A stretch of DNA of 12,302 nt, taken from an uncultured Collinsella sp. (GTDB lineage: Bacteria; Actinomycetota; Coriobacteriia; Coriobacteriales; Coriobacteriaceae). Made by a program: the position numbers and the translations under genes. The notes under the pieces were generated by a model. It searched no databases and was not told the DNA's origin. It saw only the letters and a list, made by a program, of their open reading frames with translations. Within the stretch, counting starts at the first letter, position 1. The number at the start of each line of letters is the position of its first letter. The DNA is taken from positions 1 to 12,302 of the forward strand of contig CAAETU010000061.1 of assembly GCA_900759045.1 (NCBI GenBank), in the 5' to 3' direction. Shown here piece after piece: positions 1 through 7,386 of the stretch.

Positions 1-39
1 AAGAGGACGGCATAGACCTTCTGGTCATGCCGTCCTCTT
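1..39 (-). terminator. Hairpin at the window edge, probable terminator
   Basis: A perfect 13-bp inverted repeat (1-13 with 27-39, GAGGACGGCAT core) encloses a second 4-bp stem (GACC/GGTC, 15-18 with 23-26) with a TTCT loop. Read on the minus strand it lies downstream of htpG with an A-tract before it, but any U-run would fall outside the window. On the plus strand only TTT follows. It could serve htpG, the gene to its left, or both. Confidence 0.45.
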
Positions 40-69
40 TGAATGACAAGTTGTCGCTCTGGCGCCCGC

Positions 70-154
70 GCAGCGTCGACTGGTCCGCCGTTCGTTAGAA
101 CGGCGGACCTGAGGGCAGCGTCGAGCCGTTACGCGGTTTGGTAAAACCGCGTAA
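70..154. repeat. Two perfect hairpins with flanking 10-bp direct repeats
   Basis: Stem 82-93/98-109 is 12 bp, perfect, with loop GTTA. Stem 129-139/144-154 is 11 bp, perfect, with loop GGTA. The 10-mer GCAGCGTCGA occurs at 70-79 and again at 115-124, so it flanks the first hairpin as a direct repeat. Neither hairpin has a T-run on either strand, so simple Rho-independent termination does not explain them, although the second begins only 9 bases past the htpG stop and may protect the mRNA 3' end. They look like a REP-type or modular palindromic element, which is an inference. Confidence 0.55.
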
Positions 155-162
155 ATACCTAA

Positions 163-2187
163 CTACATCAAGTTGCAAACAGCCGCCGCGAAGGCTACGG
201 GATCCTCGGGGAGGATGCCCTCGACCAGCAGGGCCTGGTCATAGAGCAAACCGGAGTACTGCTTGATCTTGTCGGCGTCGCCCGCCTTCTGAGCGGCGAC
301 GAGCTTGGAAAAGACCGGGTGCTTGGCGTTGAGCTCGAGCACGCGCTGGCTCTTGGGCATACCGTCGGGCGCGCCCTCGGGACCCTTCTGGAGCACCTTC
401 TCCATCTCGAGCGAAAGCGGGCCCTCGGTGGTGATGCACGCGGGAGCATCGGTCAGGCGCGCAGAGACGGCAACCTTCTCGACCTTGTCGCCGAGTGCCT
501 CCTTCATGGCGTTAAAGAGGTCCTCGTTCTCCTTGGTGGCGTCCTCGGCCTCCTTTTTCTCGTCCTCGGTCGCCAGGTCAAGATCACCGGTTGCGACGTT
601 CTTGAGCTCCAGGTGACGATCCTCAACCTCGGGCTCGGCACCATCGGCCACGGCCTTCTCGGCAGCCTCGCGGGCGGCATCGTCCTCGTAGATCTTGGGC
701 ATATCGGCGGCAACGTACTCACGCATAGCCTGGAAGGTGAACTCATCCACGTCCTGCGTCAGCAGCAGCACGTCATAGCCGCGGTCGAGCACGCCCTTTA
801 CCACGGGCATCTTGGCCAAGCGCTCACGCGAGTCGCCGGCGGCGTAGTAGATGGCCTTCTGATCCTCGGGCATGCCCTTGGCATACTCGGCCAGGGTAAT
901 CATCTTCTGTTCCTTGGCAGACCAGAACAGCAACAGATCGGCGAGCTCATCGGCCTTCATGCCATAGCTCGAGTAGATGCCGTACTTAAGACCGCGGCCA
1001 AAGTTCTCAAAGAACTTCTCGTAGGCCTCGCGGTCGTTGTCACGCATATCCTCAAGGTCGGCGGTGATCTTCTTTTCCACACGCTTGGCGATGGCCTTGA
1101 GCTGACGGTTCTGCTGCAGCGTCTCACGCGAGATGTTGAGCGACACATCGGCGGAATCCACGACGCCGCGGACAAAGTTGTAGTAGTCGGGCAGCAGGTC
1201 GTCGCACTTCTCCATGATCAGGACGTTGGAGCTGTAGAGCGCCAGGCCCTTCTCGTAGTCCTTACTGTACAGATCGAACGGCGCGCGGCCCGGCACAAAC
1301 AGCAGGGCGTCATACTCGAGCGTGCCCTCGGCGTGGAAGCTGATGGTGCGCGCAGGATCGTCAAAGTCGTGGAACGTGGACTTGTAGAACTCGTCATAGT
1401 CCTTCTGCTCGACATCGGAGCTGTGCTTCTTCCAGATCGGCGTCATGGAGTTGACGGTCTCGAGCTCCTGGTAGTCCTCGTACTCGGGCTTGTAATCGTC
1501 GCCGGCGTCCTCGGGCTTGGGTTTCTGGCGGCTCTTGGACACCATCATCTGAATCGGGTAGCGCACATAGTTGCTGTACTGCTGAATCAGGCTCTTGAGA
1601 CCCCACTCGGTCAGGAAGCGATCGTAGGTCTCGGCCTCGCCGTCGGCATCGAGCTTCTCGTTCTCGCGCAGCCTCAGGATGACATCGGTACCGTGCTCGG
1701 CGCGCTCGCCGTCCTCGATGGTGTAGCCCTCAAGACCGTCGGATTCCCACACATGGGCGACATCCTCGCCATAGGCGCGGCTGACGACCTTCACATGGCT
1801 GGCGACCATAAAAGCCGAGTAGAAGCCCACGCCAAACTGACCGATGATGTCGACATCGGAGCCCTGCTGCTCGGCGTTCTCGGTCTTAAACTCCTCGGAG
1901 CCGGAATGGGCGATGGTGCCCAGATTGCGCTCCAGCTCCTCGGCGGTCATGCCAATGCCGTTATCCGAGATGGTAATGGTGCGGGCGTCTTTATCAAAGG
2001 AGACGCGAATGGCCAGATCGCCCTGGTCGATCTTGACGCTTGGGTCCTGCAGACTCTTAAAGTTGAGCTTGTCGACGGCGTCACTCGCGTTAGAGATAAG
2101 CTCGCGCAGGAAGATTTCCTTATTGGTGTAGATGGAGTTGATCATGAGGTCGAGCAGTTTTTTGCTCTCGGTCTTAAATTGACGCAT
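163..2187 (-). CDS. htpG: Hsp90-family molecular chaperone HtpG
   Basis: Cytosolic ATP-dependent chaperone of the bacterial Hsp90 family, acting as a homodimer on late folding clients. The 674-residue product carries the GHKL ATPase motifs in order: the N-terminal helix with catalytic E29 and Mg-binding N33 (FLRELISNASDA), DNGIGM at 75-80, the GTIAHSG lid at 90-96 and GQFGVGFYS at 116-124. The middle domain has the ISRETLQQNRQLK signature, and the C-terminal dimerisation domain ends in LLVEGILPEDP...CNLM. It is about 50 residues longer than E. coli HtpG (624); an acidic, Ala/Glu-rich stretch before the C-terminal domain (about 515-565) could account for much of this. The ATG at 2187 is preceded by AAAGGA at good spacing. 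It is separated from the acetyltransferase gene upstream by about 200 bp and probably has its own promoter. I see no CIRCE or HAIR operator. Identification is certain. Confidence 0.98.
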   Translation of the reverse strand: MRQFKTESKKLLDLMINSIYTNKEIFLRELISNASDAVDKLNFKSLQDPSVKIDQGDLAIRVSFDKDARTITISDNGIGMTAEELERNLGTIAHSGSEEFKTENAEQQGSDVDIIGQFGVGFYSAFMVASHVKVVSRAYGEDVAHVWESDGLEGYTIEDGERAEHGTDVILRLRENEKLDADGEAETYDRFLTEWGLKSLIQQYSNYVRYPIQMMVSKSRQKPKPEDAGDDYKPEYEDYQELETVNSMTPIWKKHSSDVEQKDYDEFYKSTFHDFDDPARTISFHAEGTLEYDALLFVPGRAPFDLYSKDYEKGLALYSSNVLIMEKCDDLLPDYYNFVRGVVDSADVSLNISRETLQQNRQLKAIAKRVEKKITADLEDMRDNDREAYEKFFENFGRGLKYGIYSSYGMKADELADLLLFWSAKEQKMITLAEYAKGMPEDQKAIYYAAGDSRERLAKMPVVKGVLDRGYDVLLLTQDVDEFTFQAMREYVAADMPKIYEDDAAREAAEKAVADGAEPEVEDRHLELKNVATGDLDLATEDEKKEAEDATKENEDLFNAMKEALGDKVEKVAVSARLTDAPACITTEGPLSLEMEKVLQKGPEGAPDGMPKSQRVLELNAKHPVFSKLVAAQKAGDADKIKQYSGLLYDQALLVEGILPEDPVAFAAAVCNLM

Positions 2188-2269
2188 GTGCAGTCCTTTC
2201 GCGCTACCCCCGTCCGCAAAAACGGCCCGGTCGCCCGAGCCGCATCGCAGACCTGCTATGTTCAGACTT

Positions 2270-2346
2270 AGATTTTATAACCCATTAACGCGCATATATA
2301 CATACGGAATCGAAAAACTGTATGTCCGAGCGCTCCAATGCGTCAA
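2270..2346 (-). promoter_or_regulatory. Probable htpG promoter region
   Basis: This is an AT-rich stretch in an otherwise GC-rich window, upstream of htpG. Two minus-strand candidates are visible. One is TTGACG (2341-2346) with an 18-bp gap to TACAGT (2317-2322). The other is TATAAA inside the run at 2273-2280, with a weak TGTATA 17 bp before it. Neither can be chosen from sequence alone. No CIRCE (HrcA) or HAIR (HspR) inverted repeat is present, so heat control, if any, uses another route. Confidence 0.4.
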
Positions 2347-2352
2347 TTGCCA

Positions 2353-2398
2353 AGGAGTGTCCCCAACTGCCGGCAGAAAAGGAACGTCCCTATCTGCC
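2353..2398. repeat. Two imperfect 19-bp direct repeats, REP-like
   Basis: The 19-mer at 2353-2371 (AGGAGTGTCCCCAACTGCC) and the one at 2380-2398 (AGGAACGTCCCTATCTGCC) match at 15 of 19 positions with a period of 27 bp. Between them is the palindrome CTGCCGGCAG (2367-2376). The second copy overlaps the stop codon and last codons of the acetyltransferase gene. The GGGAC-type core resembles short intergenic repeats dispersed in some bacterial genomes, but that is from memory and not verifiable here. Confidence 0.5.
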
Positions 2399-2890
2399 AT
2401 CTACGCGCTTGGCCATCCAGACATGGGGTTGGCCCTCGTCTTCGTAATCTACCGGGGCAATTTGCGTGTAGCCCGTCTTTGCATAGAGCGGCAGCACGTA
2501 TTCCTGCGCATGCAGCTTAATAAGCTTAGCGCCGGCATCGCGTGCACACGCAGCACTGGCCTCGACGATCGCACTCGCCAGTCCGCGACGACGCATAGCC
2601 GGCAGCACGGCGACGCGCCCCATAATGTAGGTCTTCCCCGCCGCAACGCCTTCGTCCATGTCGCATGCCGGCAACACTGGGACCTCTGCGTCAGCCACGC
2701 GCTCAAGCTCTTCGGGAAACACGCGCGAGCAACCGGCAAGCTCGCCGTCTACATAGAGCGTCACATGAATGCAGTTCGGATCCTCGTCGATAGCGTCGAA
2801 CTCATTCTCGTAGCCCTGCTCGTCCATAAAAACGACGCGGCGCACCAACGCCGCGTCATCAAAGCATCCCGTCTTAAGTTGAATATCCAT
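2390..2890 (-). CDS. GNAT-family N-acetyltransferase (ElaA/YjcF-like)
   Basis: A single-domain, 166-residue Gcn5-related acetyltransferase that would transfer acetyl from acetyl-CoA to an unknown amine. The acetyl-CoA pyrophosphate-binding motif A is clear: GRVAVLPAMRRRGLASAIVE (about residues 92-111), with RRRGLA fitting R/Q-x-x-G-x-G/A. The C-terminal half has LHAQEYVLPLYAKTGY and a later GQPHVWMAK, the pattern seen in the ElaA/YjcF branch. I chose ATG at 2890, which has GAAGGGG just upstream, over a TTG at 2908 that would add six residues. It sits 39 bp behind the CpsB-like gene on the same strand and is probably the last gene of that operon, but the substrate is not indicated by context. 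The last two codons and the stop lie inside a repeat unit. Confidence 0.85.
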   Translation of the reverse strand: MDIQLKTGCFDDAALVRRVVFMDEQGYENEFDAIDEDPNCIHVTLYVDGELAGCSRVFPEELERVADAEVPVLPACDMDEGVAAGKTYIMGRVAVLPAMRRRGLASAIVEASAACARDAGAKLIKLHAQEYVLPLYAKTGYTQIAPVDYEDEGQPHVWMAKRVDGR

Positions 2891-2929
2891 GGCTGCCCCT
2901 TCATTCAATGCGAACGTTAGGGACAGATT

Positions 2930-3580
2930 TTAGCGAAAATGAGCTCCGCGTACGCTAAACTTCGCGCGAGCCTTCGCCAGGCAGTCGTAATGACCCACGT
3001 TATGGGCATCGCTCGCGATGAAGCTGTACAGGTTCTGATCGAACAGGCGCTGTGCCGGCTTTTTCTCGCGACCAAAGCGACCGCCGGCAATAAAGTCCGC
3101 CGAAGCCTGCAGCTTGCAGCCCATATCGACCAGACGCTCCGCCACGCTTACATCCTTTTGAACCGCACGATAGCGCTCAGGATGAGCGATGATCACCTGG
3201 TAGCCACGGCACTGCAAATCGTAAATCGTGTTCTCGTACTCTCTAAACGCATACGCATCGGCATGCGTCGAAAGTTCGAGCAGAAACTCGTTGGTCCCAT
3301 CGAAATGCAAGTGCTCCGCGGCATCGATACCAAGCTCAACGAGCTTTCGATGGTTGACCTCGAAGCCCATCTGGAGCGGAAAACCGTCAGCGTTATCACG
3401 CAGCAGCTCAAAGGCATCCCACATCTTGTCGTAATCAAAATAGGGATCACGGCAGTGAGGAGTGCAAACGATTCTGGTTACACCGGCCCGCTTGGCAGCC
3501 TCGAGCATCGCCAAGCTCTCATCGAGATCGGCGGCGCCGTCGTCTACACCCGGCAAGATATGGCAATGAATGTCACGCAT
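2930..3580 (-). CDS. CpsB/CapC-family PHP-domain protein-tyrosine phosphatase
   Basis: Metal-dependent (Mn in the family) phosphotyrosine phosphatase of the PHP fold that dephosphorylates the partner bacterial tyrosine kinase in capsule or exopolysaccharide control. Metal ligands are visible in order: HCH (H5, H7) in the signature HCHILPGVDDG, H42 (CTPH), E74 (GFEVNH), H133 (IAHPERY) and D191/H193 (SDAHN). It starts at ATG 3580 with TAAGG upstream, 17 bp behind the kinase gene. At 216 residues it is shorter than typical members (about 240-255). The usual C-terminal helix and LFxxNP tail are missing in frame, while a similar peptide, AYAELIFAK, is readable in the +1 frame, so a late frameshift is possible. 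All catalytic motifs lie upstream of that point. Equivalent names in other systems are Wzh, YwqE and EpsC-type phosphatase. Confidence 0.93.
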   Translation of the reverse strand: MRDIHCHILPGVDDGAADLDESLAMLEAAKRAGVTRIVCTPHCRDPYFDYDKMWDAFELLRDNADGFPLQMGFEVNHRKLVELGIDAAEHLHFDGTNEFLLELSTHADAYAFREYENTIYDLQCRGYQVIIAHPERYRAVQKDVSVAERLVDMGCKLQASADFIAGGRFGREKKPAQRLFDQNLYSFIASDAHNVGHYDCLAKARAKFSVRGAHFR

Positions 3581-3597
3581 AGGTCAGCCTTAATCAA

Positions 3598-4335
3598 CTA
3601 AACGTTTGCTCGGTTGGTGAAGATGCCCTTTTTGGAAGTCCCCTGATCGTCGGAGCCCTTCTTAACCTTCTTACCGTCCTTGGTGTAGTAGGAGTAGTAG
3701 TACTCGCTGGTCTCGGTCTCGCAGTAGTTCATAACGGTACCGATGAGCTTGACCTTCTCGGACTTCTTAAGCTGACCGATGGCGTTGAGCGCCTCCTCGC
3801 GCTTGGTGAAGTCCTCGCGCACCACGAACAGCGTGCCGTCGGTCAGGCTGGCAATCTCGGCAGCATCGATGAAGGTGCCGACCGGGGGAGCGTCGAAGAT
3901 GACGTACTGGAACTTAGCAGACAGTGCCTTTACCAGCCTGGCAAAGCGGTGAGAGACGATGATGTCAGCAGGATTGGGAATATGCGGCTCGGCATCGAGG
4001 AAGTAGAAGTTCTTCTGACCCGTCTCGACAATTGCCTGGTCAATGGAGATCTGCTCGGAAAGGACCGCATAGAGTCCGCCGCGCGAACGAACGCCGAGCA
4101 TATCGGAAAGGGACCTGCGGCGCATATCGGCCTCAACCAGGAGCACGGACTTGCCACTCGTGGCAATTGCCTGAGCAAGGTTAATGGAAACCGTAGACTT
4201 GCCCTCGTTGGGAATCGAGGACGTGACGGTAATGGTGCGAATGGGGTCGTCCACGCTCGCAAAGCGGATGTTGGCCAGAAGGGTCTTGGCGGCATTCTGT
4301 ACAACGAGCTTATCGGTGTTCTTTGCCTTAGCCAT
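3598..4335 (-). CDS. CpsD/CapB-family bacterial tyrosine (BY) kinase
   Basis: Cytoplasmic tyrosine autokinase of the MinD-like P-loop fold, controlling polysaccharide polymerisation and export together with a Wzz-type membrane activator. The 245-residue protein has Walker A SSIPNEGKST (39-48, K46), Walker A' VLLVEAD (64-70, D70) and Walker B VIFDAPP (145-151, D148). The C-terminus carries the autophosphorylated tyrosine cluster SEYYYSYY (Y212-Y214, Y216, Y217) followed by a basic tail. The ATG at 4335 lies 2 bp after the adaptor stop, with AAAGGTGG inside the upstream gene, so translation is probably coupled. This is the split arrangement (separate adaptor and kinase) usual in Gram-positive bacteria. 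The phosphatase that reverses it follows directly. Confidence is high for family; the polysaccharide it controls is unknown. Confidence 0.95.
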   Translation of the reverse strand: MAKAKNTDKLVVQNAAKTLLANIRFASVDDPIRTITVTSSIPNEGKSTVSINLAQAIATSGKSVLLVEADMRRRSLSDMLGVRSRGGLYAVLSEQISIDQAIVETGQKNFYFLDAEPHIPNPADIIVSHRFARLVKALSAKFQYVIFDAPPVGTFIDAAEIASLTDGTLFVVREDFTKREEALNAIGQLKKSEKVKLIGTVMNYCETETSEYYYSYYTKDGKKVKKGSDDQGTSKKGIFTNRANV

Positions 4336-4337
4336 GC

Positions 4338-4994
4338 CTATTTACCACCTTTCATAGCCGGAATTCGGCCAACAACGGGAATGCCCAGGAGCTCTTCTGC
4401 CTCTTCGGCACCGCGGATGCGGGTATTGAGCATGTCTGCCAAAACGACATAGGCAACTGCGATAAAGATACCGGCGAGGAACGCGACAGCAACGTACAGC
4501 ATACGCTTGGGACCGCTGGGGGCTTCGGGGGTCTTAGCCTCGTCGATAACGTTGATGCTCTGGGCAGCGCCGACGTTCTGAGCGACCGTACTCACCGAGC
4601 TGGCCATGGCCTTTGCGACCTTAGCCGTCTCCTTGGCATCGGTGCCGGTAACCGAAAGCGTAATGACACGCGTGGTGGTCTCGGAGGAAACAGACACCTT
4701 GTAGTCATCCAGATCGGTGAGGCCCAGTTCATTGGCTGCGCCGCTCTTAACGCTATCGCTATCCAGCAGCGTGGCGATATCGTTGGAAAGCATCTGACTC
4801 GCCGAGAGATCGTTGTAGCTCATCTGACCGCTATCGTCGGTCTTGGCGAGAATGTACATGCTCGTCGTCGCGGTATAGGTGTTGTCCATCGCAACGAAGG
4901 ACACGATGCCCATGGCGATCGCGCAGACCACCGGAAGGGTGATGACCAGCTGAAGGTGCTTCTTCAGCAGCTGGAACAGTTCGAGAAGGGTCAT
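4338..4994 (-). CDS. Wzz/CpsC-type chain-length determinant and kinase activator
   Basis: A 218-residue polysaccharide co-polymerase with two membrane helices: TM1 at about 15-36 and TM2 at about 165-187, flanking an extracytoplasmic region of about 125 residues. A proline-containing segment (PEAPSGPKR, 157-165) precedes TM2, typical of Wzz proteins. The cytoplasmic tail NTRIRGAEEAEELLGIPVVGRIP (190-212) is the characteristic segment that contacts and activates the CpsD kinase. ATG 4994 is preceded by AAAGG. It is the first gene of the adaptor-kinase-phosphatase-acetyltransferase operon, with a promoter in the 195-bp gap upstream. No glycosyltransferase, flippase or polymerase gene lies within the window. 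Confidence 0.92.
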   Translation of the reverse strand: MTLLELFQLLKKHLQLVITLPVVCAIAMGIVSFVAMDNTYTATTSMYILAKTDDSGQMSYNDLSASQMLSNDIATLLDSDSVKSGAANELGLTDLDDYKVSVSSETTTRVITLSVTGTDAKETAKVAKAMASSVSTVAQNVGAAQSINVIDEAKTPEAPSGPKRMLYVAVAFLAGIFIAVAYVVLADMLNTRIRGAEEAEELLGIPVVGRIPAMKGGK

Positions 4995-5041
4995 GCAGCT
5001 TGCCTTTCATTTCCCCAGTTCGGATTGACAAAACTGTCCGT

Positions 5042-5070
5042 ATGTTATCGCATCTTTTTACCGAGACCAA
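5042..5070 (-). promoter_or_regulatory. Candidate promoter of the Wzz-kinase-phosphatase operon
   Basis: On the minus strand TTGGTC (5065-5070) is separated by 17 bp from TAACAT (5042-5047), which would place transcription start about 40 bp before the Wzz ATG. The -35 match is weak (3 of 6). An alternative -35-like TTTACA lies farther upstream near 5100. The gap must hold the operon promoter because a hairpin terminator closes phoR upstream. Confidence 0.35.
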
Positions 5071-5135
5071 ACTCTATACATAAGAAACAGGCTCTCCTGT
5101 AAAAATGTCGGAAGCAATCGTAAAATTGCACAACA

Positions 5136-5164
5136 ACGCCGCACCCGAAAGTCAAATGCGGCGT
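5136..5164 (-). terminator. Probable terminator of the phoB-phoR unit
   Basis: A perfect 8-bp GC-rich stem ACGCCGCA/TGCGGCGT (5136-5143 with 5157-5164) starts 26 bp past the phoR stop. On the minus strand it is followed by TGTTGTGCAATTTTA, a moderately T-rich tail rather than a clean U-run. It separates the phosphate sensor unit from the polysaccharide control operon. Confidence 0.6.
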
Positions 5165-5189
5165 CTGCATCAATATCTATGTTATATCG

Positions 5190-6614
5190 CTATGCGAATG
5201 GCTCGTCCTGCTGTATGGGAAACGTCACCGTAATGGTGGTTCCCACGCCCAACTCGCTCGACAGATCGAGCGTGGCGTGATGATACAGGGCCGCATGCTT
5301 GACAATGGCAAGCCCCAGACCGGTTCCGCCGCGTGCCTTGGACCTACTCTTGTCCACGCGATAGAACCGCTCAAATACCTTGCCCTGTTCTTCAGGCGCG
5401 ATACCGATTCCCGTGTCGGCGACCGCAAGGAACGGATGGCCTTCGTCGTTGGTGCCGCACTGCAGCGTAACCGTACCGCCGGGTCGATTGTAGCGGATGG
5501 CGTTGCTTGCCAGATTATAGATGAGCTCGTCAATCAAGCGCGACACGCCCTCGATGACCACAGGCTTGGTCTCATGACTTATCGTCACATTCGCCTGACG
5601 GGCGACCTGTTCAAGGCGCTGCTCGACCGCGTAGATGGCACGCGAGAGCTCAATAGGCTCCGTGGACCCAATGGGCACCGCCTCGCCCTCAGCTGCACGC
5701 TCGGCCTCGTCCAAGTTAGACAGCGTAAGGATATCGTTGACAAGCGCTGCCAAGCGGCCCGCCTCACGATAGATGCGACCGCCAAAGTTGCGCAGGTCGC
5801 CCTCGCCCTCGACCATGCCGTTTGCGATGAGCTCGGCATAGCCCGAAATCGCCGTAAGCGGCGTCTTGAGCTCATGGGTGATATTCGCCGTGAACTCGCG
5901 GCGCATACGGTCGTTGTCCGCCAGCACCGCCATTTGGCGCTTGAGCTCCTGGCGCTGCGACTCAATACGCTCAAGCATGGGGACCATCTCGGCATAGGCG
6001 TGCTCATAGCTACGGCGTGGGTGGTCCAAATCCACCTCTTGCAAAGGCGCGATGATGGCACGGGACTCGCGGCGCGCCATAAAAAACGAGAGTACCGCAC
6101 CCGCTGCTGCGATAAGCAGCATCGGCGCCACCATCGACAGCAAAATCGCCGCAACGCCAGGCTGGGCCTGCGCCAAGCGGACAACCTGGCCGTTATCAAG
6201 GGCGACGGCGCGATACAGCATAATCTCGTCGAGCGTAGAGCTTGCGCGCTCCGCGGAACCCGAACCACTCTCAAAGGCCTCGATGACCTCGGGGCGATCG
6301 CCATGGTTGGGCAGTGTGGAAGGCGACGCCTCGTTGTCGTAGGCAACCGATCCATCCTTGTTAATCAGCGTGATGCGCAAGTCCTCTCGATCGAGGCTAC
6401 GCAAGAACGGGATGGGCTCCTGCTGCTCATCGAGGGCGGCAGCAATGAGCTCGGTTTCTTGCGCCAGGTTGGCACTCGTGGCATCCGCCAAGGTGTTTTG
6501 CACAAAGAACGCACCCAGCACCGTAAACGCCACGATAACCGCCATGGCGCAGACAAAGATCGTCACAAAAACGCGGTGCGACAGCGTATGTTTTCCCTGG
6601 GGGGCGAAGACCAC
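5190..6614 (-). CDS. phoR: PhoR-like sensor histidine kinase
   Basis: Membrane histidine kinase of 474 residues. TM1 is at about 15-37 and TM2 at about 155-178, enclosing an extracytoplasmic sensor of about 115 residues that contains a LRITLINKDGSVAYDNEA strand pattern, as in PhoR-type PAS-like sensor folds. The cytoplasmic part has a linker helix, the dimerisation H-box FTANITHELKTPLTAISG (H247), the N box around N367-N371, G1 DTGIGI (400-405), the F box FERFYRVD and G2 GGTGLGLAIVKH. GTG at 6614 is the start: GGAGGAG precedes it and the response-regulator stop is only 3 bp away, so the pair is translationally coupled. The neighbouring pstB supports phosphate sensing; SenX3-like and PhoR-like naming are both possible. 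Signal specificity is an inference from context. Confidence 0.88.
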   Translation of the reverse strand: MVFAPQGKHTLSHRVFVTIFVCAMAVIVAFTVLGAFFVQNTLADATSANLAQETELIAAALDEQQEPIPFLRSLDREDLRITLINKDGSVAYDNEASPSTLPNHGDRPEVIEAFESGSGSAERASSTLDEIMLYRAVALDNGQVVRLAQAQPGVAAILLSMVAPMLLIAAAGAVLSFFMARRESRAIIAPLQEVDLDHPRRSYEHAYAEMVPMLERIESQRQELKRQMAVLADNDRMRREFTANITHELKTPLTAISGYAELIANGMVEGEGDLRNFGGRIYREAGRLAALVNDILTLSNLDEAERAAEGEAVPIGSTEPIELSRAIYAVEQRLEQVARQANVTISHETKPVVIEGVSRLIDELIYNLASNAIRYNRPGGTVTLQCGTNDEGHPFLAVADTGIGIAPEEQGKVFERFYRVDKSRSKARGGTGLGLAIVKHAALYHHATLDLSSELGVGTTITVTFPIQQDEPFA

Positions 6615-6617
6615 GGG

Positions 6618-7346
6618 TTACTCCTCCGATGCGGTGGCCGCGGTGTCGTCACCTTCGGCACCATCACCGGCAGAAGGCTCGGCCAAGCGGTAGCCCACGC
6701 CGCGCACGGTCTCGATGGCGCTGGCATGCTCGCCCAGTTTTTGGCGAAGCGTCTGCACGTGCACGTCAACGGTGCGCGAACCGCCGTCGAAGTCCCAGCC
6801 CCACACGCTCTGCAGCAACGACTCGCGGGTAAAGACCACGCCGGGCTTGCGCATGAGGTACTCGAGCAGGTCGAACTCGCGCAGGGTGAGCTTAAGCGAC
6901 TCGCCGGCAACAGTCACCTCACGATGGCTGGGCGAGAGCACGATGTCGCCCACGCTGAGCACATCGCTTGCCTGTTTGACCATGCCGCCGCGACGCAGCA
7001 GTGCGCGGCAGCGGCTGGCGAGCTCCATGAGCGAAAACGGCTTAGTCAGGTAATCGTCGGCACCGCCATCGAGCGCCATCACCTTGTCGAGCTCGGTATC
7101 CTTGGCGGTAAGCATCATGATGGGCACCGTCGCCGTCAGGCGATCGGCACGCAGTCGACGCATAATCGCCAAGCCATCGGTATCGGGCAGCATGATGTCG
7201 AGCAGGACGGCATCGGGTACCCGTCGCGCCACGGCAGCCTTAAACTCACCGTCGCACGAAAAGCCTTCGGCCTCAATCCCCTGCTTGCGCAGCGCATAGA
7301 CCGTCAAATCCCTGATGTTGTCATCGTCCTCGACGTAATAGATCAT
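6618..7346 (-). CDS. phoB: PhoB/RegX3-like OmpR-family response regulator
   Basis: A 242-residue transcription factor with an N-terminal receiver and a C-terminal winged-helix DNA-binding domain. Receiver residues are all present: the acidic pocket EDDD (6-9), phospho-acceptor D50 (LLDIMLPDTDG), T80 (MMLTAKD) and K102 (DYLTKPF). The effector domain shows LTLREFDLLEYLMRKPG, VWGWDFDGGSRTVDVHVQTLRQKLG and a final RGVGYRL, as in OmpR/PhoB proteins. I chose ATG 7346 (MIYYVEDD), which has AAAGGGG six bases upstream, over ATG 7370, which has no ribosome site. The gene lies 64 bp after pstB and overlaps the ribosome site of phoR, so pstB-phoB-phoR may be one transcript. An Ala/Glu/Asp-rich tail follows the winged helix. 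Confidence 0.88.
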   Translation of the reverse strand: MIYYVEDDDNIRDLTVYALRKQGIEAEGFSCDGEFKAAVARRVPDAVLLDIMLPDTDGLAIMRRLRADRLTATVPIMMLTAKDTELDKVMALDGGADDYLTKPFSLMELASRCRALLRRGGMVKQASDVLSVGDIVLSPSHREVTVAGESLKLTLREFDLLEYLMRKPGVVFTRESLLQSVWGWDFDGGSRTVDVHVQTLRQKLGEHASAIETVRGVGYRLAEPSAGDGAEGDDTAATASEE

Positions 7347-7386
7347 GTTGAACCCCTTTGCGGCCGGCATGACCGCATCTTAACCC

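Noticed and set aside
319..2271. Long plus-strand reading frame of 650 codons opposite htpG
   Set aside because: It is the antisense of a certain htpG gene, has low-complexity Leu/Val/Gly-rich content and no recognisable domain; long antisense frames are expected in GC-rich coding DNA.
2188..2389. CIRCE or HAIR heat-shock operator before htpG
   Set aside because: I looked for the TTAGCACTC/GAGTGCTAA and CTTGAGT/ACTCAAG inverted repeats and found neither.
2186..2920. Plus-strand frame of 244 codons across the htpG promoter and the acetyltransferase gene
   Set aside because: It overlaps a clear GNAT gene in antisense, has no good ribosome site and shows no family features.
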